64,000 nt of DNA from Orychophragmus violaceus. Its lineage: Eukaryota; Streptophyta; Magnoliopsida; Brassicales; Brassicaceae. The translations under genes and the position numbers were made by a program. The stretch covers positions 44,977,522 through 45,041,521 of the forward strand of contig CM058229.1 in NCBI GenBank assembly GCA_030180135.1. The letters are read 5' to 3'. The notes below the pieces were generated by a model that worked only from the letters and a program-made list of their open reading frames with translations, was not told where the DNA came from and ran no database searches. Below, in pieces: positions 1-10,699 of the stretch (position 1 is its first letter; each line of letters opens with the position of its first letter).

Positions 1-38
1 TTGGCGACATTAAGCTTTTAAGATCGCAACTAGACCGC

Positions 39-936
39 ATGACATCCAAAGTCCACAAGGCGACCAGCTCGACTCTTGAGATCGACCGAGTTCTGAAAGA
101 AACACAAAATACGCCATTCACGAACAAAATAACGGGAACATCAGTTCGGCACCCGGGAAAGATCAAACTACCAACCTACGACGGAAGCTCGGACCCACGA
201 TTGTACCTGACAGCCTTCAGCATCGCAATGGGACGAGCCCAGTTCTCTCCCGAGGAGCGCGATTCCGGCTTCTGCCAACTCTTCGTTGAGAATCTGAATG
301 GTGCCGCCCTCACCTGGTTCTTGCGATTGGAAGCACACTCCATCGACAACTATCAATAGCTAACACCCACATTCCTTAAACATTACTCCATGTTCATCCA
401 GGAAGGGGCTTCGAGCGCTGACCAATGGGCATTAAGCCAAGGACCAAATGAATCTATCAGATCATATATCGATTGATTTAGAGTTATCGTCTCAAAAATC
501 TCGATGACTGACAATGAGGGACTACCAGCGCTACGAAATGGGCTCTGGTACGAATCGCCGTTTCGCAACGAGCTGCCCCTGAATAAGCGACAAACTCTCG
601 AAGATGCCCTCCACCGAGCAGCCGTCTTCGTCGAAATAGAAGAAGAGAAGGAGCTACACGCCAAGAAATTTGGATCAGCGAAACACTCAAAAGGGAAAGA
701 ATCGACACCAGAATACGCTGAGCCGAGCCAGTACTACAACCAAAAATACAGAAATTCAAAAAAGGAAGGCAAGAAAACGGCAACCTACTACGTTAACGAG
801 CACGACCTGCCGAGCAACCCGCAGAACCAAACCAAAAACAAAACGCCAATGTAATCGACAAAGAAAAACCTTTCTGCGCATACCACCAAAGGTCAGGACA
901 CGACACCAATGACTGCCGCCACCTCCAAAACCTCCT
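39..936 (+). pseudogene. gag: Gypsy A gag remnant
   Basis: Capsid-type Retrotrans_gag homology runs from position 39. It includes the LPTYDGSSDPRLYL segment and a conserved GAALTWF segment. The frame is continuous through 39-854 except for two stop codons (TAG at 357, TGA near 474). After a one-base frame change near 840 it ends in a modified zinc knuckle of C-x2-H-x4-H-x4-C spacing (CAYHQRSGHDTNDC) at about 870-911, a form common in Tat-type gags. It would coat element RNA in virus-like particles. It cannot make full-length protein as it stands. A very similar gag lies at 29,743 in gypsy C. Confidence 0.8.
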
Positions 937-1305
937 ACTCGTAGAATACTAGAAAGGGGACATGAACATTACAAATCGAAATGTGCAAAAAACGCCTGCC
1001 GAAAACCAGACAAGGAATGAAGGCGGCTAAGCCCGACTCATCAGAGGAAAGAACAGAAAGCATGGGAACGCACAGTGGGCAGAACAAAATGATGCCAACG
1101 CAGAATCGCATAAACGGGCTAGAGGTGACAAAGAAGAAGGGACACCCCCAACAAGGAAGCGCTTCAACATGATATGCGAAGAATTTCCCGCCACAACAAC
1201 TCAACGCCCCCCCCCCCCCCCAGCGGCATCCATCCAGGAAACGAGCACCTAGTCATAAGGAGAAAAGAGCCATATCGGCAAGCCAGGTAGGTCGCACAAC
1301 GATCT

Positions 1306-1660
1306 GCTCGTCATCAAGATTCGGATAGGCAAGCACAAAATGGCCAAAGCCTTGATCAAAACCGGAAGCTCGATCAATCTCATCTTCAAATTAACCTAGC
1401 AAAGAATGAAACTCGAAAGATACATGGTAAGAAGGCTCACCGGCTTCGACAGGGAAACAACGACAACAATCGGGACGCTTCAACTGCTAGTGCATGCCGG
1501 AAAGATCACCAAAGTTATCACCTTCCTCGTCATAGATAGACCAACAACCTACAATGCAATTATGGGAACCCCTTGGATCCACACAATGAAAGTAGTCCCT
1601 TCAACTTATCACTAGTGCGCCAAAATTCCGACCTCAGAAGGAACCTTCACGATCTGGGGA
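1306..1660 (+). pseudogene. Gypsy A aspartic protease remnant
   Basis: The translation contains ALIKTGSSINLIF where retropepsins have a D-T-G active site; here the catalytic Asp is replaced by Lys. The frame continues after a stop into 1406-1612 with the family's C-terminal pattern (YNAIMGTPWIHTMKVVPSTYH), which matches the same segment in gypsy C at about 32,090-32,150. A stop follows at 1613. The enzyme would cleave the gag-pol polyprotein, but both the active-site change and the stops make it non-functional. The next domain expected in a full element, reverse transcriptase, is missing. Confidence 0.75.
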
Positions 1661-2456
1661 GAACAGAGGGCCCGAAAAGCCGATTCTTCGAACAAGCACA
1701 AAACACCGGCAGCCCCCAACGGCACCTATAGTCTAAGCGACCAAACGAGAAGCTAGCCCCAAAGGAAGCAAAAATTCAAGGTCCGACCCTATAAATAAGA
1801 CCCCTCTCGTTCTTATATATATTTAAAAAAGAGAAAAAGAGAGAAGAAAGATGAACTCCAGTTCTAAAACTTGTAAAAGAAAAAGAACTACGCTCAACTT
1901 GATCTCTCATTCGAGAGTACGTAGGCAGCCCTTACAAGGCTCAATCACTTCCCTATTTCAAAATTAAGCATATCTCTTTTCAAGAACATACTTGAATTCC
2001 ACAAGATGCTAACATCGACATTCTGGCCAAATGATCGATCTAACTAAGCGCGTCCCAAGATGCAGTGGCATCGTGCCACGTTGTCAACTCTGACAACCTC
2101 AAAGCTGGGGCCAGACCCGCACAAGTCCTTTAGAATAAGTTGAATAAACTGAACCTCCTTTGCACAACCAAATTCAAAGACTTCACAGGATAAGCCGGGC
2201 ACTTACTCGCGCCTAAACCCAACAAATGACAGGATAAGTCGGGCCCAAGCTCGCCCCTACAAACATTTTTATAAAAGAGGAATACGGCTTCGTACTTAAA
2301 AATTACAATTGGTATAAGTCAAGACCAAACTTGCCCCTAGTAACACACGTATAAGCCGAAAACACAAGCCAATGCTATGTTCAACACTGCTAACATTGCA
2401 AAAACAAAACAAGAGCTCGCACTGGCAAAATCGAGCCCGAAGTCCGCACCCCAAAC
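1661..2456 (+). other. Gypsy A untranslated stretch with weak internal repeats
   Basis: No coding signal beyond the protease tail. Around 2190-2350 there are imperfect repeats of a phrase like GATAAGYCGGGCNCNAGCTCG, of the kind Tat-type elements often carry between pol and LTR. A run of 15 C lies upstream at 1207-1221. The stretch ends where Copia B inserted. Confidence 0.5.
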
Positions 2457-3095
2457 TGTAGGAATTGTTTAGTTGATTAATCCTGATTCAGTTCATCAGA
2501 TTAATAGTCCTAAACATGGATCTAGGTTCTCTTGTAATAGAAACATTATGATCTCACCTTTTACCTGTTTGTTGCAGCGGAATTGATGAACAGGTCAGAG
2601 ATCAGGGAGATACACCAAGGGATGAATCCTCCAAAGGCTCACACACGCACACCGTCAGGAATGAGGCTGCTAGACCGAGAGAGTGAGGAGGCGCAGGGGA
2701 GAGTGACTCGCGGCCGTGGGTATTGGGGTTAGAGAGAAGGGTTTTTGGCTTCAGCTTATAAAACCCTTCTTTAGCTCTGTTGGGCCCTTAAGGCCCAATT
2801 CCCAATTTGATTAAATCCCATGGATTTAATCAAGCCCTTTAAACTCTCTAAGCACAGTAAATGCCTAGCACTTTTATCGTGCCTCTGCTTTACCGTTCCT
2901 ACACGTTTTCCTGTTGGCTTAGGCGTGTGACCCATATGGGATCATACAATAAAGGCAATAAGTCCAAGACTTATAGATCATGAGCGGACTCTAGCAAGCC
3001 ATCATGACCCCCAGCATTGTATGACTTATGTCTGATCTTTGACATACTCTTACTTTCTAGAGACAGTACCGAGATTACTGGACACAATTCCAACA
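2457..3095 (-). repeat. Copia B 3' LTR
   Basis: 639 bases with TG...CA ends, identical by eye to 9113-9751. The inner side (3096-3106, ATCTCCCACTT) is the complement of a polypurine tract (AAGTGGGAGAT), as expected next to a 3' LTR. Confidence 0.95.
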
Positions 3096-3106
3096 ATCTC
3101 CCACTT
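3096..3106 (-). promoter_or_regulatory. Copia B polypurine tract
   Basis: On the minus strand this reads AAGTGGGAGAT immediately before the 3' LTR. This is the plus-strand DNA primer site. Copia D has the same sequence at 39106-39116. Confidence 0.8.
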
Positions 3107-4129
3107 GTACTGGAATCTCTGTATTCATAATCCTTCTGTCTCAATATCTCGATTAGTCATAAGGCAAGATTGGTGTCATCCTTATAAAGCCTAATCTTGT
3201 TCATCGGACTCTGATTTGATACTGACAATCCAAACGACTCGGGAAAGTCCGTTTGAGCATGGCCATGCGTTTTCCAGTATTCAAATCTCCGATTGGCCTA
3301 GAGATATTCACTCCATTTATATTGGAGGGACAAATCCCGTCTTGTTCCATCACTGTAAACTACTCATTTCATGATGTACCCAAACAAGGTCCTTATAGCT
3401 ATCGCAGAACGATAGCGTTAGACAATGATCAAAGTGCATCAGTCCATATGCAGTCACATGCATGCGAACTCAGGTCTAAGGACTATACTCTATAGTCGTA
3501 GTGAGAATCTCTTATGACACAGATATAAATATCCTGAAGAGTTCTCATAAGCGGGTCTTGTCCGGTCGTATGTTCCCAAACATACACCTATGTACTGACT
3601 TTGATGCCGCGCATCTATGACACACTGAGACTTTGTCATAAGTCACGTACCAATCCAGTCTCACACGGTTGTTGGTGTTCCAATTTCAACAACCTTCGAC
3701 TAGGGACAGGGTGATATAAGCCATCTATCAAATATAGGGTCTCATGATCAAGCTAAATGACTTCGATGACTCAAGATCAAGTCATTTACTTCGATGACCT
3801 ATAAAATGGTCCATATCATTTTGGAACGATTATTTCATCACAGTTAAAATAATCTTGAAATAATAATTTCATTATTAAACATCTCAAATGTTTTACAACA
3901 ACATATCAATAACTAAATAAAGCCCTTTACTAACTCCCACTGAAATTAAGACTACATCTTAATTTCACTTATCCTACAGCTACAGTCCGTGACTCGTGCT
4001 TAGGGCTAAGGGGTGGCTTCGTTAATAGATTAGCAACGTTCTCATTCGTTGAAACTTGCTAATCTACTTAACATCTCTGTCATTTATCTTACGGAATAGG
4101 TTATACCTATTCTCAAGGTGTTTGGACCT
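3107..4129 (-). other. Copia B conserved noncoding tail between pol and 3' LTR
   Basis: No open frame of note. The stretch aligns by eye with 38,261-39,105 of Copia D, for example around 3100-3350, where blocks such as GGACAAATCCC and CTTGTTCCATC recur in both. The match between two elements whose LTRs differ suggests the tail is an inherited family feature. No function is visible. Confidence 0.6.
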
Positions 4130-6522
4130 CTGATGTGCAGCTAGTCTCATCTATGCTGGGAATCACATCAAGTTCAGTGACGAACTCTTCTTTCCAAACA
4201 ACCTTTTTCGCCACTTCCCAAGCTGCGAAATGTTCAGCTTAAGTCATTGAGTCAGCAACAGTGCCTTGCACCGCCAGATAGACACAAGATATAACCGGAC
4301 TGTGATCGGAAATCATCTTTGTCTATTGGAAACTTGCCTTTTAGACTCTATCGACTTATAGCACCTCACTTTCTCCGTAAATCAAGAACTTATCCTTAGT
4401 ATTCCTCAAATACTTTAGGGCATACTTTAGGAAACTTGATTCTTTGCTGGATTTGACTGGTCTTTATTTGTCTTGCTTAACATTAAAGCAACATCAAACA
4501 AGTACGTTTCATGGCATACATGATAGATCCAATTGCCGACGCATATGGAATCTTATCCATGCATTTAAGCTCAGCAGTTATCGTAGGACACTGCTTCTTG
4601 CTTAACGTTTTGCCATGTGACATTGGCTTAAAACCCTTCTTGGAGTGCTGAAAACGTGTAGGACTTTGTCAATTTAAGAATCCTGACTTTGTCCTACCAG
4701 CTCTTCTGGATCTCTATCTTTAGATCCAGAATCCAAGACTTTCGTGGCTTTACCCATGTCAATTACTAAACCAACTCCCAAGCTAGTCCTTTACCGACTA
4801 CAGCATTGGGACGTTATATCCGAGAATCAGTATGTCATCGACATACAATATGAGAAATGCAATATCGCTCCCACCAATCTATTAGTAAACGCACAGTTCC
4901 TCTTCGTTCCTGTTCAAGTCAAAACCTTGACTACTTCAACAGAACGAAGATTCCAACTCCGATATGTTTGCTTCCATCCATGAATGGATCAATGAAGTTT
5001 ACTTACACATAGTGTAATTTCGGAGTAAGGGCTCACTTTCGCTTCTTTGAATTTCGCATATTTGTCGCTTTCTATGATCATCAGATCATGCGAACTTTCA
5101 ATGATCATCAGGTTCAACTAATGACGAGAAATCACTCTCGTAATAGTGACTGATTCTTTCATATCTGCGAACTTCAGGCTCTACAGGTGTAGATTCTACA
5201 GAAATCTGTAAACCCATTCGTTGTTCTCCCTCAACAGGTTGAGCAGCCTCCTGTATATCTCGAATTACTTCGAGTTATACTTTTACTCCCACTGTTCTTC
5301 TTGGAAAGTAACTTCCCTTCTTAGAAAACAGAATGGTCGTAAAAGTACCGAGCCTTGGTTTCCCTAAGAAAACTTCGAGTTATGCTTTTACTCCCACTGT
5401 TCTTCTTGGAAAATAACTTCCCTTCTTAGAAAACAGATTGGACGTAAAAGTAACAAGCCTTAGTTTCTCTAGGACAACCAGCGAAATAGCACAACTTCAA
5501 ATACTCAGTAAAGACGAATTTGGATCGATTCCAACCCACATTGACGTGGTGTCTTTCAACTGATATTAGTGGAACTATTTTAGCGTAAACTTAGATATTT
5601 TAGAGCGTTATTCTTAAAATATCATGGAAGATTCATGTGACTCATCTTTAATCATTTCTGATAAGATCTGATTCTTTCTCACAGAAACACCTCCAGGTTT
5701 TTCAGGAGAATTGAGCTGTGAAACGACTTCACACTCATTCAGATGATCACACCATCAATGACTTAAGTATTCTCACTTTGATTTAACTCAGAGTCTTAAT
5801 ACTTCTGTCACTCAGATTCTATACCTCATTTTGGAACTCTTTCGACCATGTCAAAGAATTCCGACTTGTGTCTCATCAAATGAACACAGTCTTACTCACT
5901 GAATTAATCAGTCGAGACAATGAAGTACAAGAAAATTTTCTCTGGCATTGTTGCTCATCGGACCACATACATGAGTATGTTCAATCTCCAATAAGCCTTT
6001 GGGCCTTTCTCTAGCTCGGCTAAGATGGGCCCATTGTCTTTTGGTCCAGTAAACAGAATTCAAGTCTCATAAGATATCGTATCAAATGAGCCCAACAGTC
6101 CATAACTATGGGATTTCTGAATCCGTCTTACTCTATGTGACCAAGACGTTGTACCAAGAAAATTCAGGTTTAATTCATCAGATTTAAACCAATTCGGTAT
6201 TTATGTTATATTTAGGCACTCTTTGGTTTAAGATACAAAACCCATTCCTTGAATAGGGTGCTACAATAAATATTTCATTAAGATCAAAAGAACAAAACTT
6301 GTCTTTTATCAAAATGAAAAACATTCAAATTCTTACAAGAAAATGAAAAATAACTCTGCATAAAGCAGGTACATTGTAGCAATTACTTAATACAAAACCA
6401 AGCCTAGAAGGCATCTACAAGTGAAAACTCTATGACTTAGGCAGCGTCCATAGCTCCTTCCAGACATGCAGTTCCACTTGCCCTTCCTTCAACGTTCTAC
6501 TGTTGCTTAGGCTCTGCATATT
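4130..6522 (-). pseudogene. pol: Copia B pol remnant (protease, integrase, reverse transcriptase, RNase H pieces)
   Basis: Reading the minus strand in shifting frames gives recognisable Copia pol pieces in the right order. They are a protease active-site area VLITGCGTDIC (family LDTG, so the catalytic Asp is lost), an integrase piece HTHVCGPMS, the reverse transcriptase end MSHGKTLSKKQCP and IPYASAIGSIMYAM (about 4520-4630), and RNase H pieces TVADSMT*AEHFAAWEVAKK and VIPSI (about 4140-4250). Many stops, frame changes and deletions separate them, and the reverse transcriptase core was not found. No enzyme could be made. Related pieces occur in Copia D with different lesions. Confidence 0.8.
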
Positions 6523-7408
6523 TCAACAAATATCAGTGCCACAGCCAGTAATCAATACCTGCAAGGTAGAACTTGAAGTAATAACATGAATACCTGAGGA
6601 AGTAGTCTCATACATTAACTTTAACTCCTCATCGTCTTCCATGAATTTTATGCAATCTCTCTTCCAATGCCCTCTCTCTTTACAGTAGCAGCACTTACCA
6701 ACGTAAGAGGTATCTGACTTGGGCTCGGAAGACACACGCTTGCCATGATTCAAAATCTGGACAACTTTGTCTTCACCCTTGTCAGTACTAGGTTTCATAA
6801 ACCTACCCTTCACGTTTGGCTCAACCGTTTTGAGCATATCATGCAGTTCAGTCAACGTCTTCGTTAAGCCTTTCTTGATATAGTTCCTTACGAACTTATC
6901 ATAGCTTGACGGCAGTGACTGCAGTATGATCTCAGTTGCCAGTTCTTGGCTAACTGGATAATCCAGTTTCCTCAGGTTATCAATGTAACCCATCATGAGG
7001 ACTCACTGGATGATCATTTGGTAGCTTGCAGCTAGTGAGAGATTTAACCAACTGGTATCTCTCCACTCTTATCTGCTCCTGAAATTTCAATTTCAGGCTG
7101 CTGATCATCACTATTGGCGACTCCATGTTCTCATATTGCTCCCGCAAGTCTGAGTCCATGGTAGCCAACATCAGACCACGCACATCTACCGCATCAATAA
7201 AATGCTTATTCCAAGCATCATACACTGCATGAGAGGCATTGGACCTGATTCTCACGGGGAGAGCTCTCTCAAGGACATAGTCCTTTCTCTCCTGTCTGAG
7301 GACTAGCCTCAGGTTCCGCGACCAAGTCAAGAAATTTGATCCGTTCAGCTTGTCCATCTCAAGGACAGACCGGATCGAGAAAGTGTTTTGATTGTTTGTG
7401 CTAGTCAT
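6523..7408 (-). pseudogene. gag: Copia B gag with one frameshift
   Basis: Two overlapping frames, 7408-6980 and 6996-6523, together cover the length of the intact gag of Copia D at 35115. The break is a small deletion near 6990-7000, where D has a few extra residues. The N-terminal part holds KLNGSNFLTW, typical of Copia gag. Near the end is a CCHC zinc knuckle, CCYCKERGHWKRDC (C-x2-C-x4-H-x4-C), at about 6665-6710. It would package element RNA. The rest is well kept compared with the ruined pol next to it. Start chosen at 7408 because it aligns with the D start (FSIRSVLEMDKLNGSNFL against FSLRSVLEKDKLNGSNFL). Confidence 0.88.
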
Positions 7409-9098
7409 AGCTGAATTATATAAGATAAAAAGATTTTAGTTAATATGTTCAATATGATTAATCTCATATTAAATTTAATATGATTAATCACGCATTATAT
7501 TCAATAACATAAGTTACCCTCAATAGAATATAATGATTCCAAGATCCACATATAACTAAGATTAAAGCGGGCCACTGGCCGTCACCCAATCTTAGCTTAT
7601 ATCGGTAAGCCCTATATCGGCTAATTATATCTGTGATATAACTCTTGGTTGTGAATCTGGGCCCGAGGCCCAATCCACTCTGATGTCTCAAGGCCCGGGA
7701 CTCCCGATGGCCCAGTCAAGAAAACCGGACTATACAGTCATGTAATCATTAATGTCTGGGACTCCCAATGACATTTATGAATCACAAACCGTCTTACCCA
7801 CGCAAAAGCAGACACCCTCACACTGTAAGGCCATGAATACAATTGAATGGGCTTCGACAGCTGACATAGCCTGGACAAGACATCCAACGTTTGATATTAT
7901 TTGAGGTTTGTAGGTTTATTAAAATTTCATTCCCAAAATAGAAGATTACTATTTCGGGAAACTTTCTATTTTTGGAAACCTACTATTTTGGAAACTTTCT
8001 AAAATTGGAAACTTTCTAAAACCGGAAACTTTCTAACTTTAGAAATTTCTTTAAAATCCAAAACCCGCAAATTCAGAAACTTCTATTTTAAGAAACTTTC
8101 TAATTTCAAAATTTCGGAAACTTTAATTTAAAACCGACTTTATAATTTTATAAAATAAATTTTAAATTGATCTGAAGAAAGACTCAAATAACTGGCCCAA
8201 TTGTTTTAACTTCTTGGCCCGAGGCCCAAGAATTGGTCCATGTCCAAGACATGACCCAATTGTCCAATTATTTGACATAACCGGTCTGGTTCATTAAAAC
8301 TGGTTTAACCAAGTTTCAATTACTACGATGACCACAATTGTCAACCGGTTATTTACTAAACCGGAATTTCTCAATTTATTTGGTCCAACCAAATCAAATT
8401 AGAAATTCCTGGTTTAGGCACTAAATCCAATATTTCTTTCGACATTGGATTTCTTATCCTGGTTTAACCAGATTTAATAAAATTATTAAAATCTGTTTAT
8501 TAAACCAGAACGATGATTTTAATCAAGTTTTAAACCGAACCACCTAACCGAAATCGAACCGGCCCAATTTCACCCAAAACCCTAACCGGTCGAGCAAGAG
8601 CCGTCCAGCCGCAAGCCGCATGCTCGATCCGAGATCGAGACGCTCGGATTGCCGGACGGGACGCTTGCGAGTGATCGGGACGGTCGGACGAGCTCGGGTC
8701 AGGCGGGACGATCGTGGGACGATGCTGGCGAGAGGAGAGGCGATCCATGCGATCGGCTGTTGCTCGACCCACGCGATCGTCGGCTGCCCTTCTCTACGCG
8801 ATCGTCCGGGACGATGCCGAGACCATCATGAGACGATCGTGGCTCGGTCCAACCGTTCCACTCGATCGCTCTCTCTCGGTCGATCATGCGATCGATCATG
8901 GACCGATCCATGCATCTAACTCGTCGGCCGATCAACAAAAACACGAGTCATATAGCTCGTTTTTGTGATCCAATTAATGTGTTTAGAGTTCAATTCTGAT
9001 TCTTAAGTGTTTTTCTTATCAGTAGTTGATTCAGAACACTTCTAAACAGATTAAACAACCTAAACATGAATCTAAAACAAGAAATCCTAAGAACCAAT
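7409..9098 (-). other. Copia B long 5' leader
   Basis: About 1.7 kb separates the primer-binding site from gag. There is no coding pattern. The gag-proximal part (7900-8500) is AT-rich with many GGTTTAACCAG-like and GAAACTTTCTA phrases. The LTR-proximal part (8540-8930) is GC-rich and packed with CGATCG palindromes. Long leaders of Copia and gypsy elements usually carry RNA packaging and dimer signals; that role here is inference. Confidence 0.6.
8590..8910. repeat. CGATCG palindrome cluster in Copia B leader
   Basis: At least seven CGATCG hexamers occur in about 200 bases (near 8708, 8749, 8773, 8798, 8833, 8861, 8889), along with many GATCG and CGATC half sites. The local GC content is far above the flanks. 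The overlapping open frames on both strands here come from this composition and show no protein similarity. Confidence 0.75.
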
Positions 9099-9111
9099 GG
9101 CTCTGATACCA
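9099..9111 (-). promoter_or_regulatory. Copia B primer-binding site (initiator Met tRNA)
   Basis: The minus strand reads TGGTATCAGAGCC one base inside the 5' LTR. This is complementary to the 3' end of plant initiator methionine tRNA, the usual Copia primer, and it fixes the element's direction. Confidence 0.92.
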
Positions 9112-9112
9112 C

Positions 9113-9751
9113 TGTAGGAATTGTTTAGTTGATTAATCCTGATTCAGTTCATCAGATTAATAGTCCTAAACATGGATCTAGGTTCTCTTGTAATAGAAAC
9201 ATTATGATCTCACCTTTTACCTGTTTGTTGCAGCGGAATTGATGAACAGGTCAGAGATCAGGGAGATACACCAAGGGATGAATCCTCCAAAGGCTCACAC
9301 ACGCACACCGTCAGGAATGAGGCTGCTAGACCGAGAGAGTGAGGAGGCGCAGGGGAGAGTGACTCGCGGCCGTGGGTATTGGGGTTAGAGAGAAGGGTTT
9401 TTGGCTTCAGCTTATAAAACCCTTCTTTAGCTCTGTTGGGCCCTTAAGGCCCAATTCCCAATTTGATTAAATCCCATGGATTTAATCAAGCCCTTTAAAC
9501 TCTCTAAGCACAGTAAATGCCTAGCACTTTTATCGTGCCTCTGCTTTACCGTTCCTACACGTTTTCCTGTTGGCTTAGGCGTGTGACCCATATGGGATCA
9601 TACAATAAAGGCAATAAGTCCAAGACTTATAGATCATGAGCGGACTCTAGCAAGCCATCATGACCCCCAGCATTGTATGACTTATGTCTGATCTTTGACA
9701 TACTCTTACTTTCTAGAGACAGTACCGAGATTACTGGACACAATTCCAACA
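9113..9751 (-). repeat. Copia B 5' LTR
   Basis: 639 bases, the right-hand copy of the pair, followed by the CAAAC target duplication at 9752-9756. As the 5' LTR on the minus strand it should hold the element's promoter. Confidence 0.95.
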
Positions 9752-9756
9752 CAAAC

Positions 9757-10699
9757 ATCCACAAAAGGTAGGACATGATAAGCGTAACACCAACTTACGC
9801 GAATACAATACCTTGAACATCCCCACTAAAGGAGGGAAGGAGGAGCGAACAAAGACAAAGAAGAAAAAGGAAGAAAAAGGGGGGGGGGAGAGGGGGATAA
9901 TCTAAGAGAGATACGAACAAAGGTTTGATTTCTTGAAAGAAGATCTCGAAAACACCGCGAATCTTTGTCGAACTCCACCAGTGTAAAAACTAGACGACCT
10001 CCCTCCTCGCCAAAGAAACCAAGGAAGCACCTCGCGGAACTCACAAATGATCGCTTAAATCCTCGGCACAAAGACATTATGCAACACGCCGATAAGCACA
10101 AACTGAATAACGACCTCCAAGGAAAAACCTACCAAAAGCAACTAACGATCCGACTAAGAAGACAAATAGAAAGGAAAAGAGTCGAATCAATAAACTCCGA
10201 ACAAGGGGGCAAAGAACTCAAGGAAAGAACACTCACATAAAAGTGGCTCCCGCACCTACGAAAAGGCCAGACACGCATTACCGAAACCAACGACGTATCG
10301 AACCCACACCAACGAAGGGCCCTCACACCTCATACAACTCCTGAGCTCGCGTCTACAAAAATATACAATTAAAAACGAAAAGAAAGAAGAGGAAGAAAAG
10401 AGTAGAAAGGCCACACTAATAACAAGGAAAAAGCGGCGGTCACCCAAAAAAAAAGAGCAATAAATCCATCAAAATACTGTAGGAAAAACAGAGAAACGAG
10501 CATAATATTCATCTAGCTTGGATCCTCTTCCTTCTCCATTTGCCCCAAAAGTGGGGGGGGGGGGGGTGAAGGAAAGGGGTACTTAATCAAGAAGAAAAGG
10601 GACAAACTAAAGTAAAATCCAAAAGACCTAACACAATGGCGAACATGTTTACAAAAACAAAAGAAGAAAAAGAAAGTACAACATAGCACAACGAAAATA
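9757..10699. other. Gypsy A internal stretch, no clear gene
   Basis: A-rich on the + strand, with no domain recognised in any frame. It holds a run of 14 G at 10553-10566 followed by purine-rich sequence, which could be a second polypurine tract or only a slippage-prone run. Confidence 0.45.

Larger units (their letters stand above)
2457..9751 (-). mobile_element. Copia B: Ty1/Copia element, gag kept, pol decayed, very recent insertion
   Basis: Two 639-base direct repeats (2457-3095, 9113-9751) begin TGTAGGAATTG and end CAATTCCAACA. By eye they are identical. The 5-base target duplication CAAAC lies at 2452-2456 and 9752-9756. The primer-binding site beside the right LTR and the purine tract beside the left LTR fix the orientation as minus. 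The order on the minus strand is 5' LTR, a 1.7 kb leader, gag with a CCHC knuckle, pol fragments, a 1 kb noncoding tail and the 3' LTR. Identical LTRs mean recent transposition, although pol is unusable, so enzymes were probably supplied in trans. It is related to Copia D. Confidence 0.93.

Noticed and set aside
8530..8968. Several overlapping open frames on both strands
   Set aside because: They come from the GC-rich CGATCG composition of the Copia B leader; no protein pattern and no homologous frame in Copia D.
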